Below, in pieces: positions 22,981-31,220 of a DNA stretch of 39,968 bases (the stretch's first letter is position 1; every line of letters begins with the position of its first letter). The stretch is taken from positions 1 to 39,968 of the forward strand of contig LDXP01000016.1 in NCBI GenBank assembly GCA_001443385.1. Reading direction: 5' to 3'. Under the pieces are notes generated by a model. The model ran no database searches. It had not been told where the DNA came from and was given only the letters and a program-made list of their open reading frames with translations. A program made the position numbers and the translations under genes. This stretch comes from Candidatus Rokubacteria bacterium CSP1-6. Lineage in GTDB: Bacteria; Methylomirabilota; Methylomirabilia; Rokubacteriales; CSP1-6.

Positions 22981-22988
<8 letters not shown>
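21723..22988 (+). CDS. NtrB-type membrane sensor histidine kinase
   Basis: 421 residues. Seen: five or six membrane helices in residues about 12-158, then a coiled coil (160-200) and the H-box RMAHEVRSP with His208. The N-box is VLNLVKNGIEATP, the G1 box VEDTGRGID and the G2 box GTGLGLAIARQIAEEHGG. There is no periplasmic sensor domain or PAS, so the signal is probably sensed in the membrane (quinone, redox or metal; inference). It overlaps the response regulator by 8 nt. As an NtrB/ZraS/PilS-like kinase it should phosphorylate that regulator. Confidence 0.93.
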
Positions 22989-24321
<1,333 letters not shown>

Positions 24322-24324
24322 GCG

Positions 24325-25272
24325 ATGAGAGCGGGAACGATCCTAACGCTCTTCCTGCTGGCTCTCGGCTCAGACGCATTCGCGGAACCGGTCCGGCTCT
24401 ACGTCACCAACCTGGGAGGCAACACGCTCTCGGTGATCGACGCCCGGGCCCTCAAGGTGACCGGAACGATCGCCACGGCGCAGGATCCCCACTTTGCCGT
24501 CCCGACGCCGGACGGCCGGCGGCTCTACGTCACCATGGCCGGAGCCGACCAGGTCTGGGTCTTCGAGACGGCGAGCGACAAGGTCGTCGCGAAAATTCCT
24601 CTCGGGCTCAGGCCCACCCATCTCGCCATGGCCCCCGACGGGAGATTCGTGTACGCGAGCCTGGAGACCTCCCAGGAGGTCGGTGTGATCAGCACGGGGA
24701 CGAACCGGGTCGAGGCCAAGATCCCCACCGGGCCCGAGCCCCATATCACCTCGGTGTCACGGGACGGGAAGGTCGTCTACGTGGGAGGGGCCGAATCCCA
24801 CCAGATCTTCGTCATCGACCCGGCGGCCCGCCGCCTCGTGGACCGGATCCGGGTGGGATTCCTCCCTCATCTCGCCGTCTTCTCCCCCGACGGCCGGCGC
24901 GCTTGGGCCAGCAGCACGGGCTCCAACGAGCTGTCGGTCATCGACACCGCGACCCGGGCGGTCGTGGGGAGGATCGACGTGGGGCTGAACTCCCACGGGA
25001 TGGCCGTGGCCCCCGACGGGCGCACGCTCTACGTGGCGAGCGAGGTGGGCAACAAGGTGCTCGTGGTGGACACCGAGAGCCGACGGGTCGTCGGGCAGAT
25101 CCCGGTCGGAAAGATGCCCCACACCATGGTCCTCTCGCGCGACGGGGCTTACGCCTACACCGCCGACATGGAGGCCAACGCGATCTCGGTGATCTCCACG
25201 GCGAAGCGCGCGGTGGTGGCAACGATCCCGGTGGGTCAGGCGCCGTCCTCGATCGCGATTGTGGAGCGCTGA
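24325..25272 (+). CDS. YVTN-family beta-propeller protein, secreted
   Basis: 315 residues. Seen: a signal peptide (to AFA-EP, about 21), then about seven repeats of the YVTN/YncE type (LYVTNLGGNTLSVIDARALK, LYVTMAGADQVWVFETASDK, LYVASEVGNKVLVVDTESRR, each with PDGR between). The fold is a seven-bladed periplasmic propeller. Relatives occur with nitrite or nitrous oxide reductases and quinohemoproteins. It starts 3 nt after the response regulator stop and precedes the CuA-4Fe-4S fusion by one base, so it is probably part of the same operon and a partner of the copper/redox proteins. Confidence 0.9.
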   Translation: MRAGTILTLFLLALGSDAFAEPVRLYVTNLGGNTLSVIDARALKVTGTIATAQDPHFAVPTPDGRRLYVTMAGADQVWVFETASDKVVAKIPLGLRPTHLAMAPDGRFVYASLETSQEVGVISTGTNRVEAKIPTGPEPHITSVSRDGKVVYVGGAESHQIFVIDPAARRLVDRIRVGFLPHLAVFSPDGRRAWASSTGSNELSVIDTATRAVVGRIDVGLNSHGMAVAPDGRTLYVASEVGNKVLVVDTESRRVVGQIPVGKMPHTMVLSRDGAYAYTADMEANAISVISTAKRAVVATIPVGQAPSSIAIVER

Positions 25273-25273
25273 C

Positions 25274-27088
25274 GTGCGGGCGCGCTTGGCGGGGATCGCG
25301 CTGCTGGTGGCCCTCGGCGGCGGGTTCCTGCTCTTCACGGGCTTTTTCGTTCACCCTCAGGGCGGCCGGGAGGTGGAAGTGCCGCTCACCGTCCAGAAGT
25401 TCGCCTTTTCGCCGGGGCGAGTCACCGTCGAGGCCGGGGACCGGGTGACGTTCAGGATCCGGTCCCTCGACATCACCCACGGCTTCAGCGTGGAGGGGAG
25501 GGGAATCGACGCCACGGTGCTTCCCGGCCGGGAGGTTCGCGTGACCGTTCCCGCGGAGCACCCCGGCAAGATCCGCTATCGCTGCTCCGTCATCTGCGGG
25601 CCGCTCCACCCGTTCATGGTAGGGGAGATCGTCGTCCGGCCCAACCGCTGGCCACTCTGGGGTGGCGGTCTGGCGCTGGTCGTGGGGCTCCTCGCCTCGG
25701 CGGCCGTGGGCCGCCCGGGCCCGCGCCGCGACCTGCTCGGCTGGCGGCCGCTCCGCTGGCTCCTCACGCGCCGCCCGCTCCAGTTCGCCCTGATCGCGCC
25801 GAACTTGCTGGCCTTCACCCTCATCGTCCTCGCCGGCCTCGTCGGGACGGCCACCGGGGCGATGAACTTCTCGACGATCTTCGTCTGGCTCGCGTGGTGG
25901 GGGCTCCTGGTGCTCTTTCTCATCCCGCTCGCGGGGCGGGCCTGGTGCGCCATGTGCCCGATCCCGGCGCCGGGCGAGTGGCTCGCGCGGCGGGCGATCG
26001 TCGAGCGGAGCGAGCGCGCGTTCAGCCTCGGCTGGGCGTGGCCCAAACGGCTTCAGAATCTCTGGCCGGCCTTCGGCGGCCTCCTCGTGCTCGTGCTCTT
26101 CGGTCTCATCGTGACGACCCGGCCCCTCGTCACGGCGCTCCTCCTGCTGGGGCTCGCCCTGGTGGCGCTGGTGACCCACCTCCTCTTCGAGCGGCGGGTC
26201 TTCTGCCGCTACCTCTGCCCGGTTGGCGGGCTGCTTGGGGTCTACTCGATGGCGGCATCCCTGGAGCTTCGCGCGCGAGACCTCGACGTCTGCCGGGAGT
26301 GCCGGGAGAAGGCGTGCTTTCGTGGGGGGGAGGGCTATCCGTGCCCGACGTTCCAGTTCCCGGGAGGCGGCATGACGCGGAACACCTACTGCCTCCTGTG
26401 CACCGAGTGCCTGAAGGCCTGCCCGTACGATAACCTCGCCCTCAGCCTCCGCCCCTTCGGCGCCGACCTGCTGGTCGCCCGGGGGCGCCGGGCCGACGAG
26501 GCGTGGATCGCGCTCCTCCTCCTGGGGACGGCGCTCGCCCACTCGGTGATCAAGCTCGGGCCGTGGGGATGGATCAAGTCCTGGGCGAACCTCGAGGGGA
26601 CCCCGGAGTTCCTCCTCTATGCCACGCTCTTCCTCGGCACGGTCCTCGTCGCGCTCCCGGCGCTCCACTTCCTCACGGCGTGGCTCTCGCGCACCGTCGC
26701 CGGGGCGCCGCGCGTGAAGCTCGGGAGGCTTTTCGTCGATTACGCCTACGCCCTGATCCCGCTGAGCCTGGCGGCGTGGATGGCCTTCACGCTGGCGGTG
26801 GTCCTGCCGAACCTCTCCTACATCCCGCGGGTGCTCTCCGACCCGCTCGGGTGGGGCTGGGACCTCTTCGGGACGCGGGAGACGACGTGGACGTGGGTGC
26901 CGCTCGGCGTTCTGCCCTGGGCCCAGCTCGCCCTCTTGCTCGTCGGGCTCTGGGGCTCGATCCGGGTGGGGCACACGATCGTCGGGGACGCGCTGGGAGA
27001 CCCCAGCGTTGTCCGGCGCGGCCTGGCTCCCCTCGTCATCTTTCTGGTGGCCATCGCCTGGGCCTTCCTGGCCCTGTACCTGGGGTGA
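25274..27088 (+). CDS. CuA cupredoxin fused to NosR/NapH-like 4Fe-4S membrane protein
   Basis: 604 residues. Seen: a membrane anchor (4-25), a periplasmic cupredoxin domain (35-120) with full CuA ligands C-S-V-I-C-G-P-L-H-P-F-M (Cys104, Cys108, His112, Met115) and His69. About ten membrane helices follow. Between helices are AWCAMCPIPAPGEW, FCRYLCPVGG, CRECREKACF and CLLCTECLKACPYD, the cysteine pattern of NapH/NosR/CcoG-type proteins with 4Fe-4S clusters. GTG 25274 is chosen because it follows the propeller stop by one base. I infer electron transfer between quinol or cytosolic donors and a periplasmic copper site. The fusion of a CuA domain in front of such a protein is unusual to me. Confidence 0.85.
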   Translation: MRARLAGIALLVALGGGFLLFTGFFVHPQGGREVEVPLTVQKFAFSPGRVTVEAGDRVTFRIRSLDITHGFSVEGRGIDATVLPGREVRVTVPAEHPGKIRYRCSVICGPLHPFMVGEIVVRPNRWPLWGGGLALVVGLLASAAVGRPGPRRDLLGWRPLRWLLTRRPLQFALIAPNLLAFTLIVLAGLVGTATGAMNFSTIFVWLAWWGLLVLFLIPLAGRAWCAMCPIPAPGEWLARRAIVERSERAFSLGWAWPKRLQNLWPAFGGLLVLVLFGLIVTTRPLVTALLLLGLALVALVTHLLFERRVFCRYLCPVGGLLGVYSMAASLELRARDLDVCRECREKACFRGGEGYPCPTFQFPGGGMTRNTYCLLCTECLKACPYDNLALSLRPFGADLLVARGRRADEAWIALLLLGTALAHSVIKLGPWGWIKSWANLEGTPEFLLYATLFLGTVLVALPALHFLTAWLSRTVAGAPRVKLGRLFVDYAYALIPLSLAAWMAFTLAVVLPNLSYIPRVLSDPLGWGWDLFGTRETTWTWVPLGVLPWAQLALLLVGLWGSIRVGHTIVGDALGDPSVVRRGLAPLVIFLVAIAWAFLALYLG

Positions 27089-27093
27089 CGGCC

Positions 27094-27477
27094 ATGAAGC
27101 GCATCGAGCGGACAGCCTTCGCCCTCGTCCTCGCCATCCTCATCGGCGTCCCCGCCGCGGTGTTCTCCTATCAGGCGCTCCGCGACAGGCAGCCCCGCGA
27201 GATCTACGTCGTGGCGCGGACGGTGGAGCGCGGGGGGTGGAGCCCGGCGCGCATCGTCGTCAAGCGGGGGCAGAAGGTGAGGCTCAGGATCCTCGCGGAG
27301 GACGTGACCCACGGCTTCCAGCTCCTCCACTTCGGGGTGAACGCGGGAGCCATCAAGACCGGGACGACCAAGGTCGTCGAGTTCACGCCCGACCGGGTGG
27401 GGGAGTTCCCATTCTACTGTAGCGTCCGCTGCAGCCCGCTTCACATGGCGCTGATGGGCACCCTCGTGGTCGAATGA
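27094..27477 (+). CDS. Membrane-anchored CuA-like cupredoxin
   Basis: 127 residues: one N-terminal membrane anchor (8-28) and a cupredoxin domain ending C-S-V-R-C-S-P-L-H-M-A-L-M-G (Cys109, Cys113, His117) plus His73 in DVTHGF. In the standard CuA motif the axial Met is three residues after the His; here methionines are at +1 and +4 (118 and 121), so the site may be altered. It is paralogous to the first domain of the preceding protein (ITHGFSVEG / VTHGFQLLH) and starts 5 nt after it. The two are likely redox partners, with SCO as copper donor. Confidence 0.88.
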   Translation: MKRIERTAFALVLAILIGVPAAVFSYQALRDRQPREIYVVARTVERGGWSPARIVVKRGQKVRLRILAEDVTHGFQLLHFGVNAGAIKTGTTKVVEFTPDRVGEFPFYCSVRCSPLHMALMGTLVVE

Positions 27478-27482
27478 TGATG

Positions 27483-27535
27483 CCCCCTCACCTTCATCCT
27501 CTCCCCCCCGAGGGGGAGAGGGCAGGGTGAGGGGG
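27483..27535 (+). repeat. REP-like palindromic element, copy B
   Basis: Begins CCCCCTCACC and ends GGTGAGGGGG, with CTCTCCCCC / GGGGGAGAG inner arms. It is close to the reverse complement of copy A (12854-12905), so the two copies are in opposite orientation. Half-copies (GGTGAGGGG) follow at about 27548 and 27571. It fills the gap between the CuA gene and the methyltransferase and may act as a transcription terminator or mRNA stabiliser. Confidence 0.82.
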
Positions 27536-27595
27536 AGAGGAGAAGAGGTGAGGGGCATCTGAGTTGGGCAGGGTGAGGGGGGGACGGGAGGGACG

Positions 27596-28219
27596 ATGCC
27601 CACGTTTCCGGAAACGACGAAGGGGCTGGTCAGGCGCTGGAACCGTCGGGCCCGGCTCTACGACCGCCTGACGGCGCCGATGGAGCGTATGCTGGGCCTG
27701 GTCCGGGGGCGGGCCTGGGTCTTCGAGCGTGTCGCGAAGGGGCGCGTGCTCGAGGTGGGGGCCGGCACCGGGAAGAATCTGCCGTACTACCCGGAGCGGG
27801 CCTTCGTCGTAGCGAGCGACCTGAGCCCGGGAATGCTGGCGCGGGCGGTGGAAAAGGCACGCGATCGTTCGCGCGCCGTGCGCTTCGTGGTGACCGATGC
27901 CGAGGACCTGGCGTTCAGGGATGGGGCGTTCGACACGGTCCTCGCGACGTGCGTCTTCTGCACGGTGCCCGATCCGGTCCGCGGCCTCAGGGAGGCGCGG
28001 CGGGTCCTCAAGGATGGCGGCGAGGTCATCCTCCTCGAGCACATGCGGCCCCAAGGGTTCCTCGGCAGGCTCTTCGACCTGCTGGACCCGATGGCCAGCC
28101 GGCTCATGGGGCCCCACATCAACCGGCGGACTCTGGACAACATCCGGAGGGCGGGGCTGGTCGTCGTCGAGGAGCGAACCGTGTTCTCGGATTGGATCAA
28201 GGTCATCGTGGCCCGATAA
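27596..28219 (+). CDS. Class I SAM-dependent methyltransferase (UbiE-like)
   Basis: 207 residues. Seen: an N-terminal helical lead (LVRRWNRRARLYDRLTAPME), SAM motif I (VLEVGAGTGKNLPYY, about residue 43), motif II region VVASDLSPGML, then FVVTDAEDLAFRDGAFDTV and a typical UbiE-type ending with ILLEHMRP. The substrate is unknown; in copper or arsenic clusters such enzymes are often annotated only as methyltransferases. A truncated copy of its first 34 codons occurs at 13673. It follows a REP-like palindrome and precedes the SHOCT gene by 11 nt. Confidence 0.9.
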   Translation: MPTFPETTKGLVRRWNRRARLYDRLTAPMERMLGLVRGRAWVFERVAKGRVLEVGAGTGKNLPYYPERAFVVASDLSPGMLARAVEKARDRSRAVRFVVTDAEDLAFRDGAFDTVLATCVFCTVPDPVRGLREARRVLKDGGEVILLEHMRPQGFLGRLFDLLDPMASRLMGPHINRRTLDNIRRAGLVVVEERTVFSDWIKVIVAR

Positions 28220-28230
28220 GGAGGGGCGAG

Positions 28231-28488
28231 ATGATGCCTGGAGGCGGGATGATGGGGTGGGGATGGGGCGGGGTCGGGATGGGGATCGGCTGGCTGTTCA
28301 TGCTTCTCTTCTGGGGGCTGATCATCGTCGCGGGAGTTTTCCTGGTCCGCTGGCTCTGGGACCAGGGGCGGCCGGCCCCCCGGGGTGAAGGAGGCGAATC
28401 GGCGCTGGAGATCCTCCGGCGGCGCTACGCCCGGGGGGAGATCGACCGGGAAGAGTTCGAGGCCAAGAAGCGCGACCTCGTGGCATGA
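28231..28488 (+). CDS. SHOCT-domain small membrane protein
   Basis: 85 residues. Seen: an N-terminal Met/Gly/Trp-rich stretch (MMPGGGMMGWGWGGVGMG), one membrane helix (about 18-42) and a C-terminal SHOCT motif (ALEILRRRYARGEIDREEFEAKK). A strong Shine-Dalgarno (AAGGAGGGG) precedes the ATG. SHOCT tails are thought to mediate oligomerisation. This protein type is common in copper and heavy-metal loci; the Met-rich head could bind Cu(I). It precedes the UGA-containing gene by 20 bp. Confidence 0.88.
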   Translation: MMPGGGMMGWGWGGVGMGIGWLFMLLFWGLIIVAGVFLVRWLWDQGRPAPRGEGGESALEILRRRYARGEIDREEFEAKKRDLVA

Positions 28489-28508
28489 CCTGATCAGGGA
28501 GGGAGATC

Positions 28509-28979
28509 ATGGGCAAGCATCGGATGAAGCAGCCTCCGCCGCGACGCCCCGTGTGGCGCCGGGTGGTGCTCGGGGCCATCATCGTTGGGGCCGTCGCCGC
28601 CGGGGCCGCTTGGTGGCTCTCAGAGGCGGTGGACGTTTCCGGCGGGACGCCGCGGCTCGTTCTCGACCGCGAGGTGGTGGACCTCGGCTCTCTTCCCTTC
28701 GAGGCGCCGGTGAGGGTCGTCTTCACCCTGACCAACAGGGGGAACGGCTCCTTGAAGCTCGCCGACGTGCCGCGAGTCAAGGTCCTCAAGGGCTGCTGAC
28801 CCCCCGAGGCGGTCGTCGGTCAGACGACCATCCGGCCGGGGCGCTCGACGACGCTGACCCTGAACTTCACGATGCACGAAGGGATGGGCGGCGCCCATGA
28901 GTTCCTGGTTCCGCTCAGGACGAACGATCCCGCCGGCGAGCGGCCGCTCATCGTCCGCTCCTACTGGGGGCCGCGGTGA
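28509..28979 (+). CDS. Membrane-anchored DUF1573-like protein, probable selenoprotein (Sec97)
   Basis: 156 residues if UGA at 28797-28799 is selenocysteine. Seen: a basic start, one membrane helix (about 19-40), then a beta-rich ASH/DUF1573-like domain. That domain has LVLDREVVDLGSLPFEAPVR, FTLTNRGNGSLKLADV, then KGC-U-PPEAVV, IRPGRSTTLTLNFTMHEGM and LRTNDPAGERPL. The UGA interrupts this domain, whose second half continues in frame. Related domains carry a short cysteine motif here, so Sec replaces a likely Cys (Cys96-Sec97). A SECIS-like hairpin follows at 28811-28829. The next gene starts with GTG overlapping the far stop (GTGA at 28976), which implies ribosomes reach it. Periplasm-facing metal or redox chemistry is inferred. 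Confidence 0.82.
28811..28829 (+). promoter_or_regulatory. SECIS-like hairpin 2 downstream of in-frame UGA
   Basis: GGTCGTC-GGTCA-GACGACC: a perfect 7-bp stem with loop GGUCA. The stem starts 11 nt and the loop 18 nt after the UGA, exactly as in hairpin 1 (15775-15793), while the stem sequences differ. That is compensatory conservation of structure and loop, as expected for SelB binding. Confidence 0.85.
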
Positions 28980-29257
28980 TCCGGGTCGAGGTCTACAGCA
29001 AGCGCGACTGCTGCCTCTGCGAGGAGGCGAAGGCGGTGCTCATCAAGGTCCAACGCGAGATCCCCTTCGACCTGCACGAGATCGACGTCGAATCTAGGCC
29101 GGAGCTCTACGAGACCTACAAGGAACGGATCCCGCTCATCCTCATCAACGGGCGTCCAGCCTACAAGTTCCGGGTGGACGAAGCGGCCCTGCGCCGGCGC
29201 CTCGCCAGGGAGCACGGCCGCGCGCCCGAAGGGAGGCTCGACGCGATTGTCGAATGA
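28976..29257 (+). CDS. Glutaredoxin-like (DUF836-type) thiol protein
   Basis: 93 residues, cytosolic. Seen: strand VEVYSKRDC, the redox motif C-C-L-C (Cys12, Cys13, Cys15, a C-x2-C with an extra Cys), helix EEAKAVLIKV, then EIDVESRPELYETYKERIPLILINGR with the cis-Pro (IPLI) of thioredoxin folds. GTG 28976 overlaps the stop of the UGA-containing gene, a sign of translational coupling. It may reduce thiols or the Sec protein's partner, though the Sec protein's domain appears to be on the other side of the membrane. Confidence 0.88.
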   Translation: MIRVEVYSKRDCCLCEEAKAVLIKVQREIPFDLHEIDVESRPELYETYKERIPLILINGRPAYKFRVDEAALRRRLAREHGRAPEGRLDAIVE

Positions 29258-29263
29258 TCGGAA

Positions 29264-29274
29264 ATTCTGTCGAA
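29264..29274 (+). promoter_or_regulatory. Candidate activator (UAS) site, copy 1
   Basis: ATTCTGTCGAA, 75 nt upstream of the -24 GG of the sigma-54 promoter at 29348. The same 11-mer is found at 30880-30890, 74 nt upstream of another sigma-54 promoter. It is probably bound by the NtrC-type regulator. Confidence 0.6.
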
Positions 29275-29347
29275 AACGGGTGGGCGGCGGCAGGTATCCC
29301 CTCCGGCTAAGTTCCCACTGGCCAAGGGGTTCACCGATCGTCGCCGT

Positions 29348-29363
29348 TGGCACGGATTCTGCT
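29348..29363 (+). promoter_or_regulatory. Sigma-54 promoter for Met-rich secreted protein
   Basis: TGGCAC-GGATT-CTGCT. GG and GC are 12 nt apart; one mismatch to TTGCW (C for the first T). The start site would be near 29375, before Shine-Dalgarno GGGGAGGAGG and ATG 29409. Confidence 0.78.
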
Positions 29364-29408
29364 GTTTTCAGGTGTAAGGACGCTTCGAAGGGGAGGAGGT
29401 GAGAAACG

Positions 29409-29861
29409 ATGAAACGGTTCCTGAGTGTAGCGCTTCCAGTGACCGCCGTCATTCTGCTGGCCGGCGTGGCTTTCGCCCAGATGGGCGGCCCGATGGCCGG
29501 CGGCATGGGCGGGGGGATGATGGGCCCCGGCATGATGGGCGGGGGGATGATGGGTGGTGGGATGATGGGTCAGGGCGGCCAGGCCGGCCAGTCGAACTGC
29601 CCCGGCATGGCGGCAAGCGGCCAGCAGACTCCGGCGACTCAGATCACCGAGGACAAGGCCAAGGAGCTGGCCCAGCAGTACGCGAACCAGTACCTCAAGG
29701 GCTTCACCGTCGAGAAGGTGCTCCCGTTCACGGGGATGCACGGCACGATGTACTCCGTCGAGTTGAAGGGACCCCAGGACGAGGTTCGTACGTTCCACAT
29801 CAACCCGTGGGGCAACGTGATGCCCTTCGGCGGCCCGCAGCGGATGGGTCGAGCTCGCTAG
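29409..29861 (+). CDS. Met-rich secreted protein with PepSY-like domain
   Basis: 150 residues. Seen: a signal peptide (MKRFLSVALPVTAVILLAGVAFA-Q), then a Met/Gly-rich segment (about 24-58, repeated GGGMM and GPGMMGG) with one Cys-Pro-Gly-Met. A globular C-terminal half (75-150; ITEDKAKELAQQYANQYL, MYSVELKGPQDEVRTFHINPWG) has the helix-plus-sheet pattern of PepSY-type domains. Methionine clusters of this kind bind Cu(I) in periplasmic proteins. Behind a sigma-54 promoter and before a strong terminator (29882), it is its own transcription unit. Copper buffering in the periplasm is inferred. Confidence 0.85.
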   Translation: MKRFLSVALPVTAVILLAGVAFAQMGGPMAGGMGGGMMGPGMMGGGMMGGGMMGQGGQAGQSNCPGMAASGQQTPATQITEDKAKELAQQYANQYLKGFTVEKVLPFTGMHGTMYSVELKGPQDEVRTFHINPWGNVMPFGGPQRMGRAR

Positions 29862-29881
29862 CGCAGTCCGGCCGGATCCAA

Positions 29882-29911
29882 GACCCCCGAGGGAGTATTC
29901 CCTCGGGGGTC
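29882..29911 (+). terminator. Rho-independent terminator
   Basis: A perfect 13-bp stem (left arm GACCCCCGAGGGA) with loop GTAT, followed within 3 nt by TTTT. It ends the Met-rich protein transcript and is the strongest terminator in the window. Confidence 0.88.
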
Positions 29912-29944
29912 CCATTTTGCTAGAAAGGGAATCGAGGCACCGCG

Positions 29945-30817
29945 ATGAAGCTCTCCGTTGCTGCATTGTTCCTGCTTGTGGTCTGGCAAGGGTCGGGGGT
30001 GACGCTCCGAGCGGCCAGCGGACCGGAGGAGGCCCGAGCGTCCAGCGAAGCCTTCCTCCGAGGACGCGCGGTGTACGAGGCCAACTGCGCTGTCTGCCAC
30101 GGCACGGGCGGGGACGGGAACGGTATGGCGGCCCACATGTTCCGCGTCCGGCCCCGGGATTTCCGGCGCGGGCTCTTCAAGTTCCGCTCCACACCCTCGG
30201 GATCCCTGCCGATGGCTGGGGACCTGGTGCGGACCATCACCGAAGGCATCCGGTGGACCGGAATGGTCGGCCGCCCCGATCTGTCTGAGGCAGACCGAAG
30301 GGCGGTCGTTCGATACATCGAGACCTTCTCGCCGCGCTTCACCGGAGAGCGGCCGTCGCCGCCCGTGGCCGTGCCGCTAGCCCCGCCGGAGAGTCCGGAC
30401 CTCGTGGCACAAGGGGGTCGGCTGTACCGCGACGCCGAATGCGGCAAGTGCCACGGAGACCGAGGCCGTGGAGATGGAGCCTCCGCTCCGGGGATGAAGG
30501 ACGACTGGGGCTGGCCGACCCGCCCGACTGATCTGACGTGGCGGCCGCTCAAGCGGGGGTCTACTCCCGACGGGACGTACCTCACCATCGCCACGGGCCT
30601 TTTGGGAACACCCATGCCGTCCTACGGGGATTCGCTGGAGAGCCGGGACATCTGGGCGCTGGTCTATTACCTCGAGTCCCTGGTGCCGGCCGAACACCGG
30701 CTATCTCCGCTCCGTCCCCTCGGGGAGGAGCAGGCAGGCTGGATGGTGATCCGGATGCACGGGATGATGGGCCCCGGCATGATGCGCCGGATGCCCCGGA
30801 TGCCAATGATGCGCTAG
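29945..30817 (+). CDS. Diheme cytochrome c with Met-rich tail
   Basis: 290 residues. Seen: a signal peptide (to about 24), two cytochrome c domains with CAVCH (Cys48, Cys51, His52) and CGKCH (Cys166, Cys169, His170), candidate distal Met residues in SLPMAGD and GTPMPSYGD, and a C-terminal tail rich in Met ([19 protein letters not shown]). It is a periplasmic electron carrier. The tail resembles the Met clusters of the neighbouring secreted protein and the multicopper oxidase, which suggests contact with copper. It is separated from the upstream gene by a strong terminator, so it needs its own promoter, which I do not see clearly. Confidence 0.92.
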   Translation: MKLSVAALFLLVVWQGSGVTLRAASGPEEARASSEAFLRGRAVYEANCAVCHGTGGDGNGMAAHMFRVRPRDFRRGLFKFRSTPSGSLPMAGDLVRTITEGIRWTGMVGRPDLSEADRRAVVRYIETFSPRFTGERPSPPVAVPLAPPESPDLVAQGGRLYRDAECGKCHGDRGRGDGASAPGMKDDWGWPTRPTDLTWRPLKRGSTPDGTYLTIATGLLGTPMPSYGDSLESRDIWALVYYLESLVPAEHRLSPLRPLGEEQAGWMVIRMHGMMGPGMMRRMPRMPMMR

Positions 30818-30879
30818 CCTCCGGCTACCCCGACTGACAAAATGTCGGACCGCGAGCCCCCTCCGCTCCTGCTTTCGTC

Positions 30880-30890
30880 ATTCTGTCGAA
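30880..30890 (+). promoter_or_regulatory. Candidate activator (UAS) site, copy 2
   Basis: ATTCTGTCGAA, identical to 29264-29274 and 74 nt before the -24 GG at 30964. The following GGCGGCGG and TCCC stretches also align between the two promoter regions. The site lies in a half-palindrome TTCG-N9-CGAA. Confidence 0.6.
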
Positions 30891-30962
30891 TCCTCCGGCG
30901 GCGGTAGCGTTTCCCTCCTGGCGAACCCACCGATTTCCCGCCGGTTTTCGACCTTCCTCCCC

Positions 30963-30978
30963 GGGCACCAGTCTTGCT
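30963..30978 (+). promoter_or_regulatory. Sigma-54 promoter for small His/Cys protein and Cu ATPase
   Basis: GGGCAC-CAGTC-TTGCT. GG and GC are 12 nt apart; one mismatch at the first base of the -24 box. It should drive 31028 and probably the CopA gene behind it. Confidence 0.72.
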
Positions 30979-31027
30979 CTGTTCACCCGTGGCGGCACTG
31001 CGGTCAGAGTGCGCCGGGAGGAACGCG

Positions 31028-31207
31028 ATGGAAGAGTTCATCAGGAGCTACGGGATCTGGATCCTGCTCGCTGGCGTGTTCTTCGCCATGCACCGGTTTG
31101 GGATGGGGTGCGGGGGCGGCCATCGCCACGGCTCCCAAACGGAGGAGACTCCAGCGAAGCCTGGCGAGGAGAAGAAACGGTCCGCCCACTCGGGCGGCTG
31201 CCACTGA
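31028..31207 (+). CDS. Small membrane protein with His/Cys-rich tail
   Basis: 59 residues. Seen: one membrane helix (about 7-24; [14 protein letters not shown]), then [12 protein letters not shown] and a Lys/Glu tail ending SAHSGGCH. The layout (single helix then CGGGHRHG) is like DUF2933-type small metal-locus proteins; the protein at 34199 is similar. Metal binding by His and Cys is likely. It sits between a sigma-54 promoter and the Cu ATPase gene, 13 nt before the latter. Confidence 0.75.
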   Translation: MEEFIRSYGIWILLAGVFFAMHRFGMGCGGGHRHGSQTEETPAKPGEEKKRSAHSGGCH

Positions 31208-31220
31208 TCCTCTCTCAGCC

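Noticed and set aside
24938-26974. Antisense ORF of 678 codons opposite the propeller and CuA fusion genes
   Set aside because: Low-complexity Glu/Arg/Pro composition and full overlap with genes that carry clear motifs. The same holds for the antisense ORFs at 4244-5839, 7447-9780 and 15967-17634.
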